A stretch of DNA of 61,465 bases from DASQGA01 sp035535315 (GCA_035535315.1 DATLQD010000098.1:1-61465); one strand, 5' to 3'. Positions 39,684 to 47,558 are shown, counted from the stretch's first letter. Numbers and translations: made by a program. The notes: a model not told the origin generated them from the letters alone.

Positions 39684-40249
39684 TGCGCTCCAGCGGTCTG
39701 CAGGACGTCCAGCACCTCGGAGAAGACCTCGTCGACAGAGCGGTCGGCGTGGATCCCGACGAGGTTGCCGCCGGCCCGGTAGTACTCGACGAGATCATCG
39801 GGCACGTATTGCTCGCGAAGGCGCGTGCGAATCACCTCGGGCGTGTCGTCGTCCCGATGGCGGTCGAGCAGCCGCTGCTCGGCAACCTCCTCTGGAAGCT
39901 CGAAGTTCAGGACTACCGACAGCTCGCCCCGGTCGATCTCCTCGAGCATCCGATCGAGGCCCTCGGCTTGGGCAAGGGTGCGCGGGAAGCCGTCGAGCAC
40001 GAATCCGTCCTTTGTGTCGTCGGCGAGGAGCCGCTCGCGGACGAGCCCGATCATGAGGTTGTCGGGGACGAGGTGGCCTTCCAGGACGATCTCTCGGACC
40101 TGCCTTCCGAGCGGCGAGCCGTTCGCGATCGCGGCGCGCAGCATGTCGCCCGTGGCGACGTGCGGGATTCCAAGCTCGTCGGCGATCAGCTTCGCCTGGG
40201 TGCCCTTGCCGGCCCCGGGCGGACCGAGGATGACGATGTCGAGGCCCAT
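39680..40249 (-). CDS. adk: Adenylate kinase (short-LID form)
   Basis: Adk interconverts AMP, ADP and ATP. The true start is ATG 40249; the open frame runs further back through secY in another frame. The 189 residues have the P-loop ILGPPGAGKGTQAKLIAD, the AMP site TGDMLRAAI, VLDGFPRTLAQAE, and the core LDRHRDDDTPEVIRTRL. The zinc-type long LID is missing, as is common in actinobacteria. It lies 5 bp after the secY stop. Confidence 0.97.
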   Translation of the reverse strand: MGLDIVILGPPGAGKGTQAKLIADELGIPHVATGDMLRAAIANGSPLGRQVREIVLEGHLVPDNLMIGLVRERLLADDTKDGFVLDGFPRTLAQAEGLDRMLEEIDRGELSVVLNFELPEEVAEQRLLDRHRDDDTPEVIRTRLREQYVPDDLVEYYRAGGNLVGIHADRSVDEVFSEVLDVLQTAGAQ

Positions 40250-40254
40250 GGAGC

Positions 40255-41508
40255 CTATTTCAGGAAGCCTTCGTAGTGGCGCATCATCATCTGCGACTCC
40301 ATCTGGCGCATGGTGTCGAGCGCGACGCCCACCACGATGAGGATCGACGTACCGCCGAGGGCCGCCGAGGTCGCCTGCGAGAACCCGCCGTAGCGGATGA
40401 AGAGCGTCGGTAGGGTTGCGACGGCTGCGAGGAAGAGCGAGCCGGGCAGGGTCAACCGGGTCAGCACCCGGTCGAGATACTGGGCCGTGGGAGGGCCGGG
40501 CCTGATGCCGGGCACGTAGCCGCCGTGCTTGCGGAGGTTGTCCGCCTGGTCGACAGGGTTGAACTGAACCGCCGTATAGAAGTACGTGAAGATGATGATC
40601 AGGAAGGCCTGCAGGAACAGGTATGGCAGGCTCGTGGGCGAGAAGTTCGAGTTGATGAAAGTCTGCGTCTGCGGGAAGAACTGGCCGATCGTGGGCGGGA
40701 ACGCCATGATCGCGGCGGCGAAGATGATCGGGATGACGCCCGCCATGTTGACGCGCAGTGGCATGTAGGTCGCACCGCCCGTGGTCATGCGGCGGCCGAC
40801 CATGCGTTTCGCATACTGGATCGGGATGCGGCGCTGGCCCTCCTGGACGAAGACGACGGCCAGGATGATCGCGAGCGCGAGGAGCGGGAACATGAGCTGC
40901 TCGAACGGCGTCCCCTCGTACCAGGCACGGATGCCGCCCGGGAGGCCCGAAAGAATCGAGGCGAAGATGAGGAGCGAGATGCCGTTGCCAATCCCGCGCT
41001 TCGTGATCAACTCCCCCATCCACATGAGCAGCGTGGTCGCCGCGGTGAGCGAGATGACGATCAGAACGAAGCGGCTCGGGGTGAGCGTGAGCGCACCCTG
41101 GCGCTGGAAGAGATAGGAGTAGCCCGCCGCCTGAAGCGCTGCGAGGACGACCGTCAGGTAGCGCGTGTACTGGTTGATCTTGGCGTAGCCGGCCTCACCC
41201 TCTTTCTGCAGCTGCTCGAGCCGCGGGATCACCACGGTCATCAGCTGGAGGATGATCGAGGCCGTGACGTAGGGCATGATCCCTAGCGCGAAGAGCGCGA
41301 ACTGGGAGAGCGCTCCCCCCGAGAAGATGTTCAGGAGGCCGAGGATCGTGCCGCCCTGGCCGCTGAAGTACTTTTCGATCTGCGACGAGTCGACGCCCGG
41401 GACGGGAATCCAGCTCCCGAGCCGGTAGAACAAGAGAATCATCGCCGTGAAGAGGACCCGGTGGCGCAACTCCGGGACGCGCCATGCGTTTGTCAGCCAG
41501 GAGAACAT
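40255..41508 (-). CDS. secY: Preprotein translocase subunit SecY
   Basis: SecY is the channel of the Sec export system. The 417-residue protein has ten membrane helices. The plug-proximal start has LGSWIPVPGVD, the second helix has ALFALGIMPYVTASIILQLM, and cytoplasmic loops carry the basic IPIQYAKRMVGRRM and the conserved GGYVPGIRPGPPTAQYLDRV. It lies 6 bp downstream of rplO, in the standard spc-operon order. Confidence 0.98.
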   Translation of the reverse strand: MFSWLTNAWRVPELRHRVLFTAMILLFYRLGSWIPVPGVDSSQIEKYFSGQGGTILGLLNIFSGGALSQFALFALGIMPYVTASIILQLMTVVIPRLEQLQKEGEAGYAKINQYTRYLTVVLAALQAAGYSYLFQRQGALTLTPSRFVLIVISLTAATTLLMWMGELITKRGIGNGISLLIFASILSGLPGGIRAWYEGTPFEQLMFPLLALAIILAVVFVQEGQRRIPIQYAKRMVGRRMTTGGATYMPLRVNMAGVIPIIFAAAIMAFPPTIGQFFPQTQTFINSNFSPTSLPYLFLQAFLIIIFTYFYTAVQFNPVDQADNLRKHGGYVPGIRPGPPTAQYLDRVLTRLTLPGSLFLAAVATLPTLFIRYGGFSQATSAALGGTSILIVVGVALDTMRQMESQMMMRHYEGFLK

Positions 41509-41514
41509 TCCGGG

Positions 41515-42192
41515 CTAGGCCTCGCTCTCGGGAGCCTCGGCCTCGCCGTTCTCCTCCGACTCGCCCGTGCTCTCGGGCTCCGCGGGATCCGGCTCGGCTG
41601 CCTCGGGCTCGCCGGCGACAGGCGTCTCCACCTCGTCGGCCGGCTCTTCGGCCTTCAGCTTCTTCGGCGCTCGCCGCTTCACCTCGCGCACAGGCCGCAG
41701 CGCCGTGGCGGTGCCTCCGGCGGCTTCGATCTTCTCGGCGGCCGTCTTCGAGAATCGGTGCGCGGTCACGGTCAGCTTCTTCTTCAGCTCGCCGTTTCCG
41801 AGAATCTTGACGTCAGTGCGGGTATTTCGGATCAGGCGCTTGTCAAGCAGAGCCTCGAGCGTTACCTCGGCGCCGTCGTCGAAGACCCGCTCGAGGTCGG
41901 CGAGATTGACCGGAATCGTGTGGGTGCGATGAGGGCCGACCGGCATTGCGTCCTTCGACGTCGAGCCACGTTGCTTTCCGAGCCGCATGTAGAGCGGCAT
42001 CTGGCCCCCCTCGAAGCCCGGGCGCATCGAGTGCGACCCGGCACGGGACTTCTGCCCCTTGATGCCGCGACCGGAGTAGCGCCCCTTCCCGGAGGCCAGG
42101 CCGCGGCCGACGCGCTTGCGTCGCTGCCGCTTCTGGGCGGGCTTCAAGTTGGAGAGCGAGAGCTCTCGCTCTTCGGGTGTCTTTGGCGGCAT
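41515..42192 (-). CDS. rplO: 50S ribosomal protein L15 with acidic C-terminal extension
   Basis: L15 is a late-assembly protein of the large subunit. Residues 1-150 are standard (LSNLKPAQKRQRRKRVGRGL, SGKGRYSGRGIKGQKSRAGS). The last ~70 residues form an unusual Glu/Pro/Ala tail (PVAGEPEAAEPDPAEPESTG), making it 225 residues against the usual ~147. The ATG at 42192 shares one base with the rpmD stop (TGATG). Confidence 0.96.
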   Translation of the reverse strand: MPPKTPEERELSLSNLKPAQKRQRRKRVGRGLASGKGRYSGRGIKGQKSRAGSHSMRPGFEGGQMPLYMRLGKQRGSTSKDAMPVGPHRTHTIPVNLADLERVFDDGAEVTLEALLDKRLIRNTRTDVKILGNGELKKKLTVTAHRFSKTAAEKIEAAGGTATALRPVREVKRRAPKKLKAEEPADEVETPVAGEPEAAEPDPAEPESTGESEENGEAEAPESEA

Positions 42193-42371
42193 CAGCTTTC
42201 GTCGATCCTCACGAGGTGGCGGACCTTTCTGAGCATACCGAGCGTCTCCGGGCTCTCCGGGTGCTCGGCTGTCCGCCCGATCTTGCCCAGGCCGAGCGCA
42301 CGGAGCGTGCCGCGGTGCTTTTTGCTCTGGCCGATCTGGCTACGAACCTGGGTGATCTTCAGCTTCGCCAT
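42192..42371 (-). CDS. rpmD: 50S ribosomal protein L30
   Basis: The 59-residue protein is complete: LKITQVRSQIGQSKKHRGTL at its start and LGLGKIGRTAEHPESPETLG, then MLRKVRHLVRI. It is below common length cut-offs. It starts at ATG 42371, inside the 3' end of rpsE with a 32-bp overlap, because rpsE has an added C-terminal tail. It ends in a TGATG overlap with rplO, so translation is tightly coupled. Confidence 0.96.
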   Translation of the reverse strand: MAKLKITQVRSQIGQSKKHRGTLRALGLGKIGRTAEHPESPETLGMLRKVRHLVRIDES

Positions 42372-42999
42372 TCGTCTCCGTTGTCTCCATCTCCGGCTCC
42401 GTCTGCTCGCCGGCCGGCGCCTGCGGCGCCTCCTCTGCGTCAGCCGGTGTGCTCTCGGCTTCCTGCTTTTGCTTCCGCGGGAAGAGCACCTGCTGAACGG
42501 TCAACCCGCGCGCCGCGGCAACCTCTTCCGGTCGCCTGAGCTGCTGCAGTCCGTCCACGGTCGCCTTCAGCACGTTGATCGGATTCGGCGTGCCCAGGCT
42601 CTTCGCGAGGATGTCGCGAATCCCGCCCAACTCGAGGACGGCACGGACGCCGCCCCCGGCGATGACGCCGGTGCCCTCGCTCGCGGGCCGGAGCACCACG
42701 CGGGCGGCAGCGAACCGGCCGACGACCTCGTGGGTGATCGTCTGCCCCTTCTTCGGCACCTGGAAGAGATTCTTCTTCGCGTCGTCCACTGCCTTCGAGA
42801 TGGCCAGCGGCACCTCACGCGCCTTGCCGTAGCCCACGCCGACGCGGTCGACCTCGTCGCCGATGACGACGAGCGCCGTGAACGAGAAGCGACGGCCGCC
42901 CTTGACGACCTTGGCGACGCGATTGATCTCGACCACACGCTCCTTGAGCTCCCGCGACTCGATCTCGCGCTGGCGCACCTGCTGTACGTCAACTGCCAC
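42340..42999 (-). CDS. rpsE: 30S ribosomal protein S5 with acidic C-terminal extension
   Basis: S5 helps hold translational accuracy and lies at the mRNA entry site. The start is GTG 42999, sharing a base with the rplR stop (TAGTG). The core has RVVEINRVAKVVKGGRRFSF, VGYGKAREVPLAISKAVDDA, and GVIAGGGVRAVLELGGI. The final ~45 residues are an added Glu/Ala/Pro/Thr tail, giving 219 residues against ~165 in most bacteria. The tail overlaps rpmD by 32 bp. Confidence 0.96.
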   Translation of the reverse strand: MAVDVQQVRQREIESRELKERVVEINRVAKVVKGGRRFSFTALVVIGDEVDRVGVGYGKAREVPLAISKAVDDAKKNLFQVPKKGQTITHEVVGRFAAARVVLRPASEGTGVIAGGGVRAVLELGGIRDILAKSLGTPNPINVLKATVDGLQQLRRPEEVAAARGLTVQQVLFPRKQKQEAESTPADAEEAPQAPAGEQTEPEMETTETNGEAEDHPGS

Positions 43000-43355
43000 T
43001 AGAAAACCAGTCCTCCTTCGCGCGCGCCCTCGGCGAGCGCCTTGACGCGTCCGTGGTAGAGGTAGCCGCCGCGGTCGAAAACCACCGTCTCGATACCGGC
43101 CTTCTTCGCGGCCTGCGCGAGCAGCTTTCCCACCTCCGCCGCCTGCTCGGTCTTCGAGCCCTTGAACGACTTCTTGACGCCCAGATGGTTGGCGCCGGCG
43201 ATCGTCTTCCCACTCAGGTCGTCGACGAGCTGGGCCTCGATGCCCCGATTGGAGCGAAAGACCACCAGGCGAGGCCGCTCCGACGAGCCCGAGACCCGGC
43301 TGCGGACCCTCTTGTGGCGGCGCTCGCGGGCCGCACGTGTCGTCAACGTCGCCAT
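42999..43355 (-). CDS. rplR: 50S ribosomal protein L18
   Basis: L18 binds 5S rRNA. The 118-residue protein has the basic start RERRHKRVRSRVSGSSERPR, the core LVVFRSNRGIEAQLVDDLSG, and the closing KKAGIETVVFDRGGYLYHGR with VKALAEGAREGGLVF. It lies 8 bp after the rplF stop, and its own stop overlaps the rpsE start by one base. Confidence 0.97.
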   Translation of the reverse strand: MATLTTRAARERRHKRVRSRVSGSSERPRLVVFRSNRGIEAQLVDDLSGKTIAGANHLGVKKSFKGSKTEQAAEVGKLLAQAAKKAGIETVVFDRGGYLYHGRVKALAEGAREGGLVF

Positions 43356-43363
43356 TAGTAGAT

Positions 43364-43897
43364 CTAGGCCCGCTTCCCAAGCTTGCGGGCTACGTACTCG
43401 CCCTGGTAGCGAATGCCCTTGCCCTTGTAGGGCTCCGGTGGGCGAACGCGACGGATCTCCGATGCGATCTGGCCGACCTGCTGCTTGTCGATCCCCTTGA
43501 CGATCACGACTGTGGGTTGAGGCACCTCGAACGCGATCCCCTGCGGCGGGTTGATCGAGACCGAGTGGGAGAAGCCGACGTTCAGCTCGAGGCTCGTGCC
43601 CCGGAGCGCAGCCCTGTAACCGACGCCCTGGATCTCGAGCGTCTTCTCGAATCCTTTGGTGACACCCTCGACCATGTTCGCGACCAGCGACCGCGTCAGC
43701 CCGTGCAGAGCGCGGTCCTGACCCCGCTCCGTCGGACGTGTGACCACGATCTGGTCTTCCTGTTGCTCGACCGCGATCCGCTGCGGGAGCTGCTGCGAGA
43801 GCTCGCCGAGAGGGCCGTTCACCATCACTCGGCCAGGCGAAATCGAGACGTTGACGCCGGAAGGTAGTGGAATTGGGCTCTTACCGATTCTGCTCAT
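43364..43897 (-). CDS. rplF: 50S ribosomal protein L6
   Basis: L6 lies near the GTPase-associated centre of the large subunit. The 177-residue protein begins SRIGKSPIPLPSGVNVSISP, has two related domains, and ends with the signature RRVRPPEPYKGKGIRYQGEY. It lies 20 bp downstream of rpsH. Confidence 0.97.
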   Translation of the reverse strand: MSRIGKSPIPLPSGVNVSISPGRVMVNGPLGELSQQLPQRIAVEQQEDQIVVTRPTERGQDRALHGLTRSLVANMVEGVTKGFEKTLEIQGVGYRAALRGTSLELNVGFSHSVSINPPQGIAFEVPQPTVVIVKGIDKQQVGQIASEIRRVRPPEPYKGKGIRYQGEYVARKLGKRA

Positions 43898-43917
43898 TTA
43901 GATTTTCGCTTCTCGCC

Positions 43918-44313
43918 TCACCAGACGAAACAGACCACTTCTCCACCGACGCCCAGCTCCTGCGCCCGCTTGCTAGTGACGAGGCCGCCGGAGGTGGAGA
44001 TAACAGCCGTGCCCATGCCGCCGAGGACGCGCGGAAGGCGCTCCTTCTTCGCATAGATCCGGCGCCCGGGCTTCGAGACGCGCTTCAGGTCGGTGATGAC
44101 CCGCTCGCGGTTCTGCCCGAACTTGAGCTCGACGACAAGGGTATCGAACGACTCGCCCTGGTCGATTCTGTAGTCGCGGATGTAGCCCTCCTCCTTGAGG
44201 ATGCGCGCGAGCTCCGTCTTCAGATTCGACGTTGGCATAGACACGGTCTCCTGGAGCGCCTTGTTGGCGTTCCGGATCCGGGTGAGCATGTCAGCGACTG
44301 GATCAGTCAGCAT
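43918..44313 (-). CDS. rpsH: 30S ribosomal protein S8
   Basis: S8 binds the central domain of 16S rRNA and, in many bacteria, represses the spc operon by binding its mRNA. The 131-residue protein has DPVADMLTRIRNANKALQET, the middle EEGYIRDYRI, and the closing LGGMGTAVISTSGGLVTSKR with AQELGVGGEVVCFVW. It lies 6 bp downstream of rpsN. Confidence 0.97.
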   Translation of the reverse strand: MLTDPVADMLTRIRNANKALQETVSMPTSNLKTELARILKEEGYIRDYRIDQGESFDTLVVELKFGQNRERVITDLKRVSKPGRRIYAKKERLPRVLGGMGTAVISTSGGLVTSKRAQELGVGGEVVCFVW

Positions 44314-44319
44314 CTGGTC

Positions 44320-44505
44320 TCACCAACTCGCCTTCGTCATGCCTGGGATGGCTCCCTCGTGCGCTAGCTCGCGGAGGCAGATGCGGCAGACGCCGAAGCG
44401 CTTGTAGACGGCCCGCGGCCGTCCGCAGCGGTTGCAGCGTGAGTACTGGCGCGTCTTGAACTTCTGTGGGCGCGCGGCCTTCGCGATCAAGCTCTTCTTA
44501 GCCAT
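44320..44505 (-). CDS. rpsN: 30S ribosomal protein S14 type Z (zinc form)
   Basis: The 61-residue S14 is the short zinc type. Its zinc site is two CXXC pairs, CNRC and CRIC, separated by 12 residues, and it ends LREL..GAIPGMTKASW. The duplicated long zinc-free S14 found in some actinobacteria is not in this window. It lies 13 bp downstream of rplE. Confidence 0.97.
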   Translation of the reverse strand: MAKKSLIAKAARPQKFKTRQYSRCNRCGRPRAVYKRFGVCRICLRELAHEGAIPGMTKASW

Positions 44506-44518
44506 GCAGTAGGTCCTC

Positions 44519-45091
44519 CTAGCTCTCTGCTCGGAAGGGCAGGCCGAACTCCCGCAGGAGCGCCAACCCCTCTTCGTCCGTCTTGGCGGACGTGGTGATG
44601 GCCACGTCGAGGCCTCGGACGTTGTCGATGTCGTCGTAGTCGATCTCCGGAAAGATGATCTGCTCGCGGACGCCGAGCGAGTAGTTGCCGCGCCCGTCGA
44701 AGCTCTGGGCCGAGAGCCCGCGGAAGTCGCGGATGCGCGGCAGTGCGATCGAGACAAGGCGGTCGAGAAACTCGTACATGCGAGCGCCACGGAGCGTCAC
44801 CTTGGCGCCGATCGGCATTCCCTCGCGGATCTTGAATCCAGCGATCGACCTCCGGGCCCTGCGGATCTGCGCCCGCTGGCCGGTGATCGTCGTCAGCTCC
44901 TCGACGGCGCTGTCCAGCGCCTTGGTGTTCGTCTTCGCCTCGCCGACCCCCATGTTCACCGTGATCTTCATGACCCGCGGAACCTCCATGATCGAGCGGT
45001 ACTCAAATCGCTCCTTGAGGCGCTCACGAATCTCGGCGTCGTACCGGTCCTTCAGGCGTGGGGTCGGAGTCTCGGTCGCGGTCGAGGTCAT
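44519..45091 (-). CDS. rplE: 50S ribosomal protein L5
   Basis: L5 binds 5S rRNA and contacts the P-site tRNA. I place the start at ATG 45091, which overlaps the rplX stop (ATGA). The 190-residue protein has VMKITVNMGVGEAKTNTKAL, RRARRSIAGFKIREGMPIGA, FLDRLVSIALPRIRDFRGLS and the closing GLDVAITTSAKTDEEGLALL. About ten extra N-terminal residues (TSTATETPTP) precede the core. Confidence 0.97.
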   Translation of the reverse strand: MTSTATETPTPRLKDRYDAEIRERLKERFEYRSIMEVPRVMKITVNMGVGEAKTNTKALDSAVEELTTITGQRAQIRRARRSIAGFKIREGMPIGAKVTLRGARMYEFLDRLVSIALPRIRDFRGLSAQSFDGRGNYSLGVREQIIFPEIDYDDIDNVRGLDVAITTSAKTDEEGLALLREFGLPFRAES

Positions 45092-45462
45092 CGATCCAGC
45101 ACCTGCCCACAATCGGCGCGCTTGCAGACCCGCACCTTGATCCGGCCGCCCTTCCCGTCGTCGCGGAACTCGTAGCCGACGCGCGAGGCGCGGTTGCACG
45201 TCGGGCACACGATCATCACGTTCGAGATGTCGATGGGCGCCGCGATATCGAATACGCCTCCCGGCTGCACTTGGGTCTGACCCATCCGGCTCGAGTCCTT
45301 CATTGGACGCGCCCGCCGGTGCTTCTTGACCATGTTCAGGTTCTCGACGATCACCCGGCCCTCGGTGGGATGCGCCTCGAGGATGCGCCCCTGCTTGCCG
45401 CGGTCCTTGCCGGAGATGACCTGGACGACGTCTCCCTTTCGGATCTTCAGGGCCGCGGCCAC
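45088..45462 (-). CDS. rplX: 50S ribosomal protein L24
   Basis: L24 starts assembly of the large subunit. The 124-residue protein has the KOW motif GDVVQVISGKDRGKQGRILE, then NMVKKHRRARPMKDSSRMGQ, and a C-terminal region with two cysteine pairs (CPTC and CKRADC) that could hold a metal ion. Its GTG start shares a base with the rplN stop (TAGTG), and its stop overlaps rplE. Confidence 0.97.
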   Translation of the reverse strand: MAAALKIRKGDVVQVISGKDRGKQGRILEAHPTEGRVIVENLNMVKKHRRARPMKDSSRMGQTQVQPGGVFDIAAPIDISNVMIVCPTCNRASRVGYEFRDDGKGGRIKVRVCKRADCGQVLDR

Positions 45463-45830
45463 TAGAGGACCTCCGGCGCGAGTGAGACGATCTTCATGAA
45501 GTTCTTCTCCCTGAGCTCGCGCGCGACGGGCCCGAAGATACGGGTGCCGCGCGGATTGTTCGCAGCATCGATGATCACGGCCGCGTTCTCGTCGAACGCG
45601 ATCGAGGTGCCGTCGTTCCGTCCGAAGGGTTTCTTCGTTCGGACGACGACCGCTTTCACGACCTCGCCCTTCTTCACGGTGCCTTGCGGGGTCGCCACCT
45701 TCACCGTACCGACGATGATGTCGCCGACCCGCGCGTAGCGGCGATGCGACCCGCCGAGCACACGGATACAGAGGAGCGACCTGGCTCCTGTGTTGTCCGC
45801 GACGCGAAGTCTCGATTCCTGCTGGATCAT
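45462..45830 (-). CDS. rplN: 50S ribosomal protein L14
   Basis: L14 lies at the subunit interface and contacts helix 44 of 16S rRNA. The start is ATG 45830; a longer open frame overlaps the rpsQ stop. The 122 residues are normal: IQQESRLRVADNTGARSLLC, then GDIIVGTVKVATPQGTVKKG and TRIFGPVARELREKNFMKIV. It lies 13 bp after rpsQ. Confidence 0.97.
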   Translation of the reverse strand: MIQQESRLRVADNTGARSLLCIRVLGGSHRRYARVGDIIVGTVKVATPQGTVKKGEVVKAVVVRTKKPFGRNDGTSIAFDENAAVIIDAANNPRGTRIFGPVARELREKNFMKIVSLAPEVL

Positions 45831-45843
45831 CGGAGGTCGATCA

Positions 45844-46848
45844 CTACCTGGCCTGTTCCACAACCTCGGCGAGGCGCCAGTTCTTGTTCTTCGAGAGCGG
45901 ACGCGTCTCGATGATGCGAACCACGTCGCCCACGCTCGCCTGATTCTTCTCGTCGTGCGCGTGGATCTTCTGCGAGCGCCGAACGACCTTCTTGTAGCGC
46001 GGATGCGGCTTGGCGCTGTCGACCCGGACGACGATCGTCTTGTCCATCGCGTTCGAGACGACTATCCCGCGCCGCTCTTTCCGTTGCCCCCTTGAGTGCT
46101 CAGGCTTTGGCAGGCGAATCAGTGGACCGCGCTCGGAAGGCTTTCTCGCGCGGGCGCGGGCCTTCCTCGATTGCGTGCGCGCCGTTCTATCGGCCTTTGG
46201 CCGGCGGGGAGTCTTTGGCTTCGCAGGCTCGACCGGGGGCGCAGCGACCTCAGCCGCGGGCTCGGGCGCCGGCTCTTCGGCAACGGGCACGTCGGCGGCC
46301 GGCTCGGCTTCCGGCGCTGCCTCTTCTGCGGCAGGCTTTTCGGCGGCAGGCTCTTCGGCGACGGCCCCCGGCTCCGGCGCTGCTTCTTCTGCTGCCGGCT
46401 CCTGGGCGGCGAGCTCGGCTTCCGGCTCGGGCGCTGCCTGTTCTGCAACCGGCTCTGCAACGACCTCGGCCTGAGGCTCCTCGGCCGACTCTTCCGCCTC
46501 GGGCTCGGGTGCAGCTTCTTCCGCGGCAGGGTCTTCGGGGGCCGGCTCCTCGGGAGCAGGCTCGGGCTCAGCCTCGGCCAGAGGCTCTTCTGCCGCAGGC
46601 TCTTCTGCGGCAGGCGCGTCCGCAGCGCTCTCGGCTTCGGGCTCCGGTGGGGCCACGGGCTCCTCCGTTGAAGCCGGCTCGGGAGTCTGCTCCGAAACCA
46701 GTTCCTCGGTGCCTTCGGCCTCGGCTTGGGGCTCCACTGCCGCCTTCTCGACCTTCGGCTTGGCCTTGGCTTTCGGCTTGGTCGCCTTCGCCTTCGTCGC
46801 CTTAGGCTTCGGTTCTTTCTCTTCTGCCTTCTTTCTCGGTGGTGCCAT
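45844..46848 (-). CDS. rpsQ: 30S ribosomal protein S17 with a ~250-residue N-terminal extension
   Basis: The last ~82 residues are a normal S17 (RRGIVVSNAMDKTIVVRVDS, HPRYKKVVRRSQKIHAHDEK, GDVVRIIETRPLSKNKNWRL), which binds the 5' domain of 16S rRNA. Ahead of it lie about 250 low-complexity residues: a Lys/Ala/Pro histone-H1-like start (KEPKPKATKAKATKPKAKAK, ~1-40), a long Glu/Ala/Pro block (~41-205), and an Arg/Lys block just before the core. Typical S17 is 80-110 residues. The whole frame is open with no internal stop, and the preceding base usage is coding-like. An alternative internal start near the core cannot be excluded. Confidence 0.9.
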   Translation of the reverse strand: MAPPRKKAEEKEPKPKATKAKATKPKAKAKPKVEKAAVEPQAEAEGTEELVSEQTPEPASTEEPVAPPEPEAESAADAPAAEEPAAEEPLAEAEPEPAPEEPAPEDPAAEEAAPEPEAEESAEEPQAEVVAEPVAEQAAPEPEAELAAQEPAAEEAAPEPGAVAEEPAAEKPAAEEAAPEAEPAADVPVAEEPAPEPAAEVAAPPVEPAKPKTPRRPKADRTARTQSRKARARARKPSERGPLIRLPKPEHSRGQRKERRGIVVSNAMDKTIVVRVDSAKPHPRYKKVVRRSQKIHAHDEKNQASVGDVVRIIETRPLSKNKNWRLAEVVEQAR

Positions 46849-47100
46849 TTACCTTCTCTCCAGAGTGTTTGCTCGCTGCGCCTGAATGGTCAGGATCCGG
46901 GCGATGTCACGTTTGGTCAGGTTCAGCCGCGCGCTGTTCTCGAGCGCACCGGTCGCCGCCTGAAAACGGAGGTTGAATAGCTCCTCGCGGCTCTCCGCTA
47001 GGCGCTTGCCGAGCTCTTCGTCGCTGAGCTCCCGTAACTCCCTAGCCCTCAAAGAGATCAGCCTCCCGCTCGCACGCGGGGGAACCCAGGGTTCCCCCAC
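46849..47100 (-). CDS. rpmC: 50S ribosomal protein L29
   Basis: The core is standard (LRELSDEELGKRLAESREEL, FNLRFQAATGALENSARLNL). Two starts compete. TTG 47052 gives the usual 67 residues (MRARELREL) but now has no ribosome-binding site of its own. GTG 47100 has AGGAGG six bases upstream and gives 83 residues with the added segment GEPWVPPRASGRLIS. The second start lies inside an insert that separates rpmC from rplP and is flanked by 30-bp direct repeats. Confidence 0.93.
   Translation of the reverse strand: MGEPWVPPRASGRLISLRARELRELSDEELGKRLAESREELFNLRFQAATGALENSARLNLTKRDIARILTIQAQRANTLERR
47041..47070. repeat. Direct repeat copy 1, at the 5' end of rpmC
   Basis: These 30 bp are identical to 47132-47161, the last bases of rplP. 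This copy encodes the rpmC start region in one frame and would end an rplP-like EADLFEG frame in another. Confidence 0.95.
47078..47098. repeat. Perfect palindrome inside the rplP-rpmC insert
   Basis: The arms GGGGGAACCC and GGGTTCCCCC surround a single base. In RNA it would form a strong hairpin across the GTG 47100 start of rpmC, and in DNA it resembles REP-type elements. It lies in the 61-bp segment between the two direct repeats. Confidence 0.9.
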
Positions 47101-47131
47101 GAGCCCCCTCCTGAAGCGGAGTTCGCGTATT

Positions 47132-47161
47132 CCTAGCCCTCAAAGAGATCAGCCTCCCGCT
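47132..47161. repeat. Direct repeat copy 2, at the 3' end of rplP
   Basis: Identical to 47041-47070. In rplP it encodes the final residues ending READLFEG and the TAG stop. The identical copy 91 bp away suggests a tandem duplication or an insertion with target duplication. Confidence 0.95.
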
Positions 47162-47558
47162 TCACGAACTTCGTCTTGACCGGCAACTTCATGCCCGCGA
47201 GGCGCATCGCCTCGCGTGCGAGGTCCTCGGGGACGCCGGCAAGCTCGAACATGACGCGACCGGGCTTGACGACCGCCACCCAGTGCTCGGGGGACCCCTT
47301 GCCGGAGCCCATGCGCGTCTCGGCGGGCTTCTGCGTAACCGGCTTGTCCGGGAAGATGTTGATCCAGACCTTGCCGCCACGCTTGATCTTCCTGGTCATG
47401 GCGATACGCGCCGCTTCGATCTGGCGATTGGTCACCCAGGCAGTCTCGAGCGACTTCAATCCGAAATCGCCGAAGTTGACCTGCTGCTGGCCCTTGGCGA
47501 CCCCACGCCGGCGCCCGCGGTGCTGCTTCCGGAACTTCGTCTTTCGTGGGAGCAGCAC
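47133..47558 (-). CDS. rplP: 50S ribosomal protein L16
   Basis: L16 lies near the A site and is essential for peptidyl transfer. The 141-residue protein has PRKTKFRKQHRGRRRGVAKG, then TNRQIEAARIAMTRKIKRGG and RMGSGKGSPEHWVAVVKPGR. It lies directly after rpsC with no gap. Its last 30 bp are duplicated upstream of rpmC. Confidence 0.97.
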   Translation of the reverse strand: MLLPRKTKFRKQHRGRRRGVAKGQQQVNFGDFGLKSLETAWVTNRQIEAARIAMTRKIKRGGKVWINIFPDKPVTQKPAETRMGSGKGSPEHWVAVVKPGRVMFELAGVPEDLAREAMRLAGMKLPVKTKFVKREADLFEG

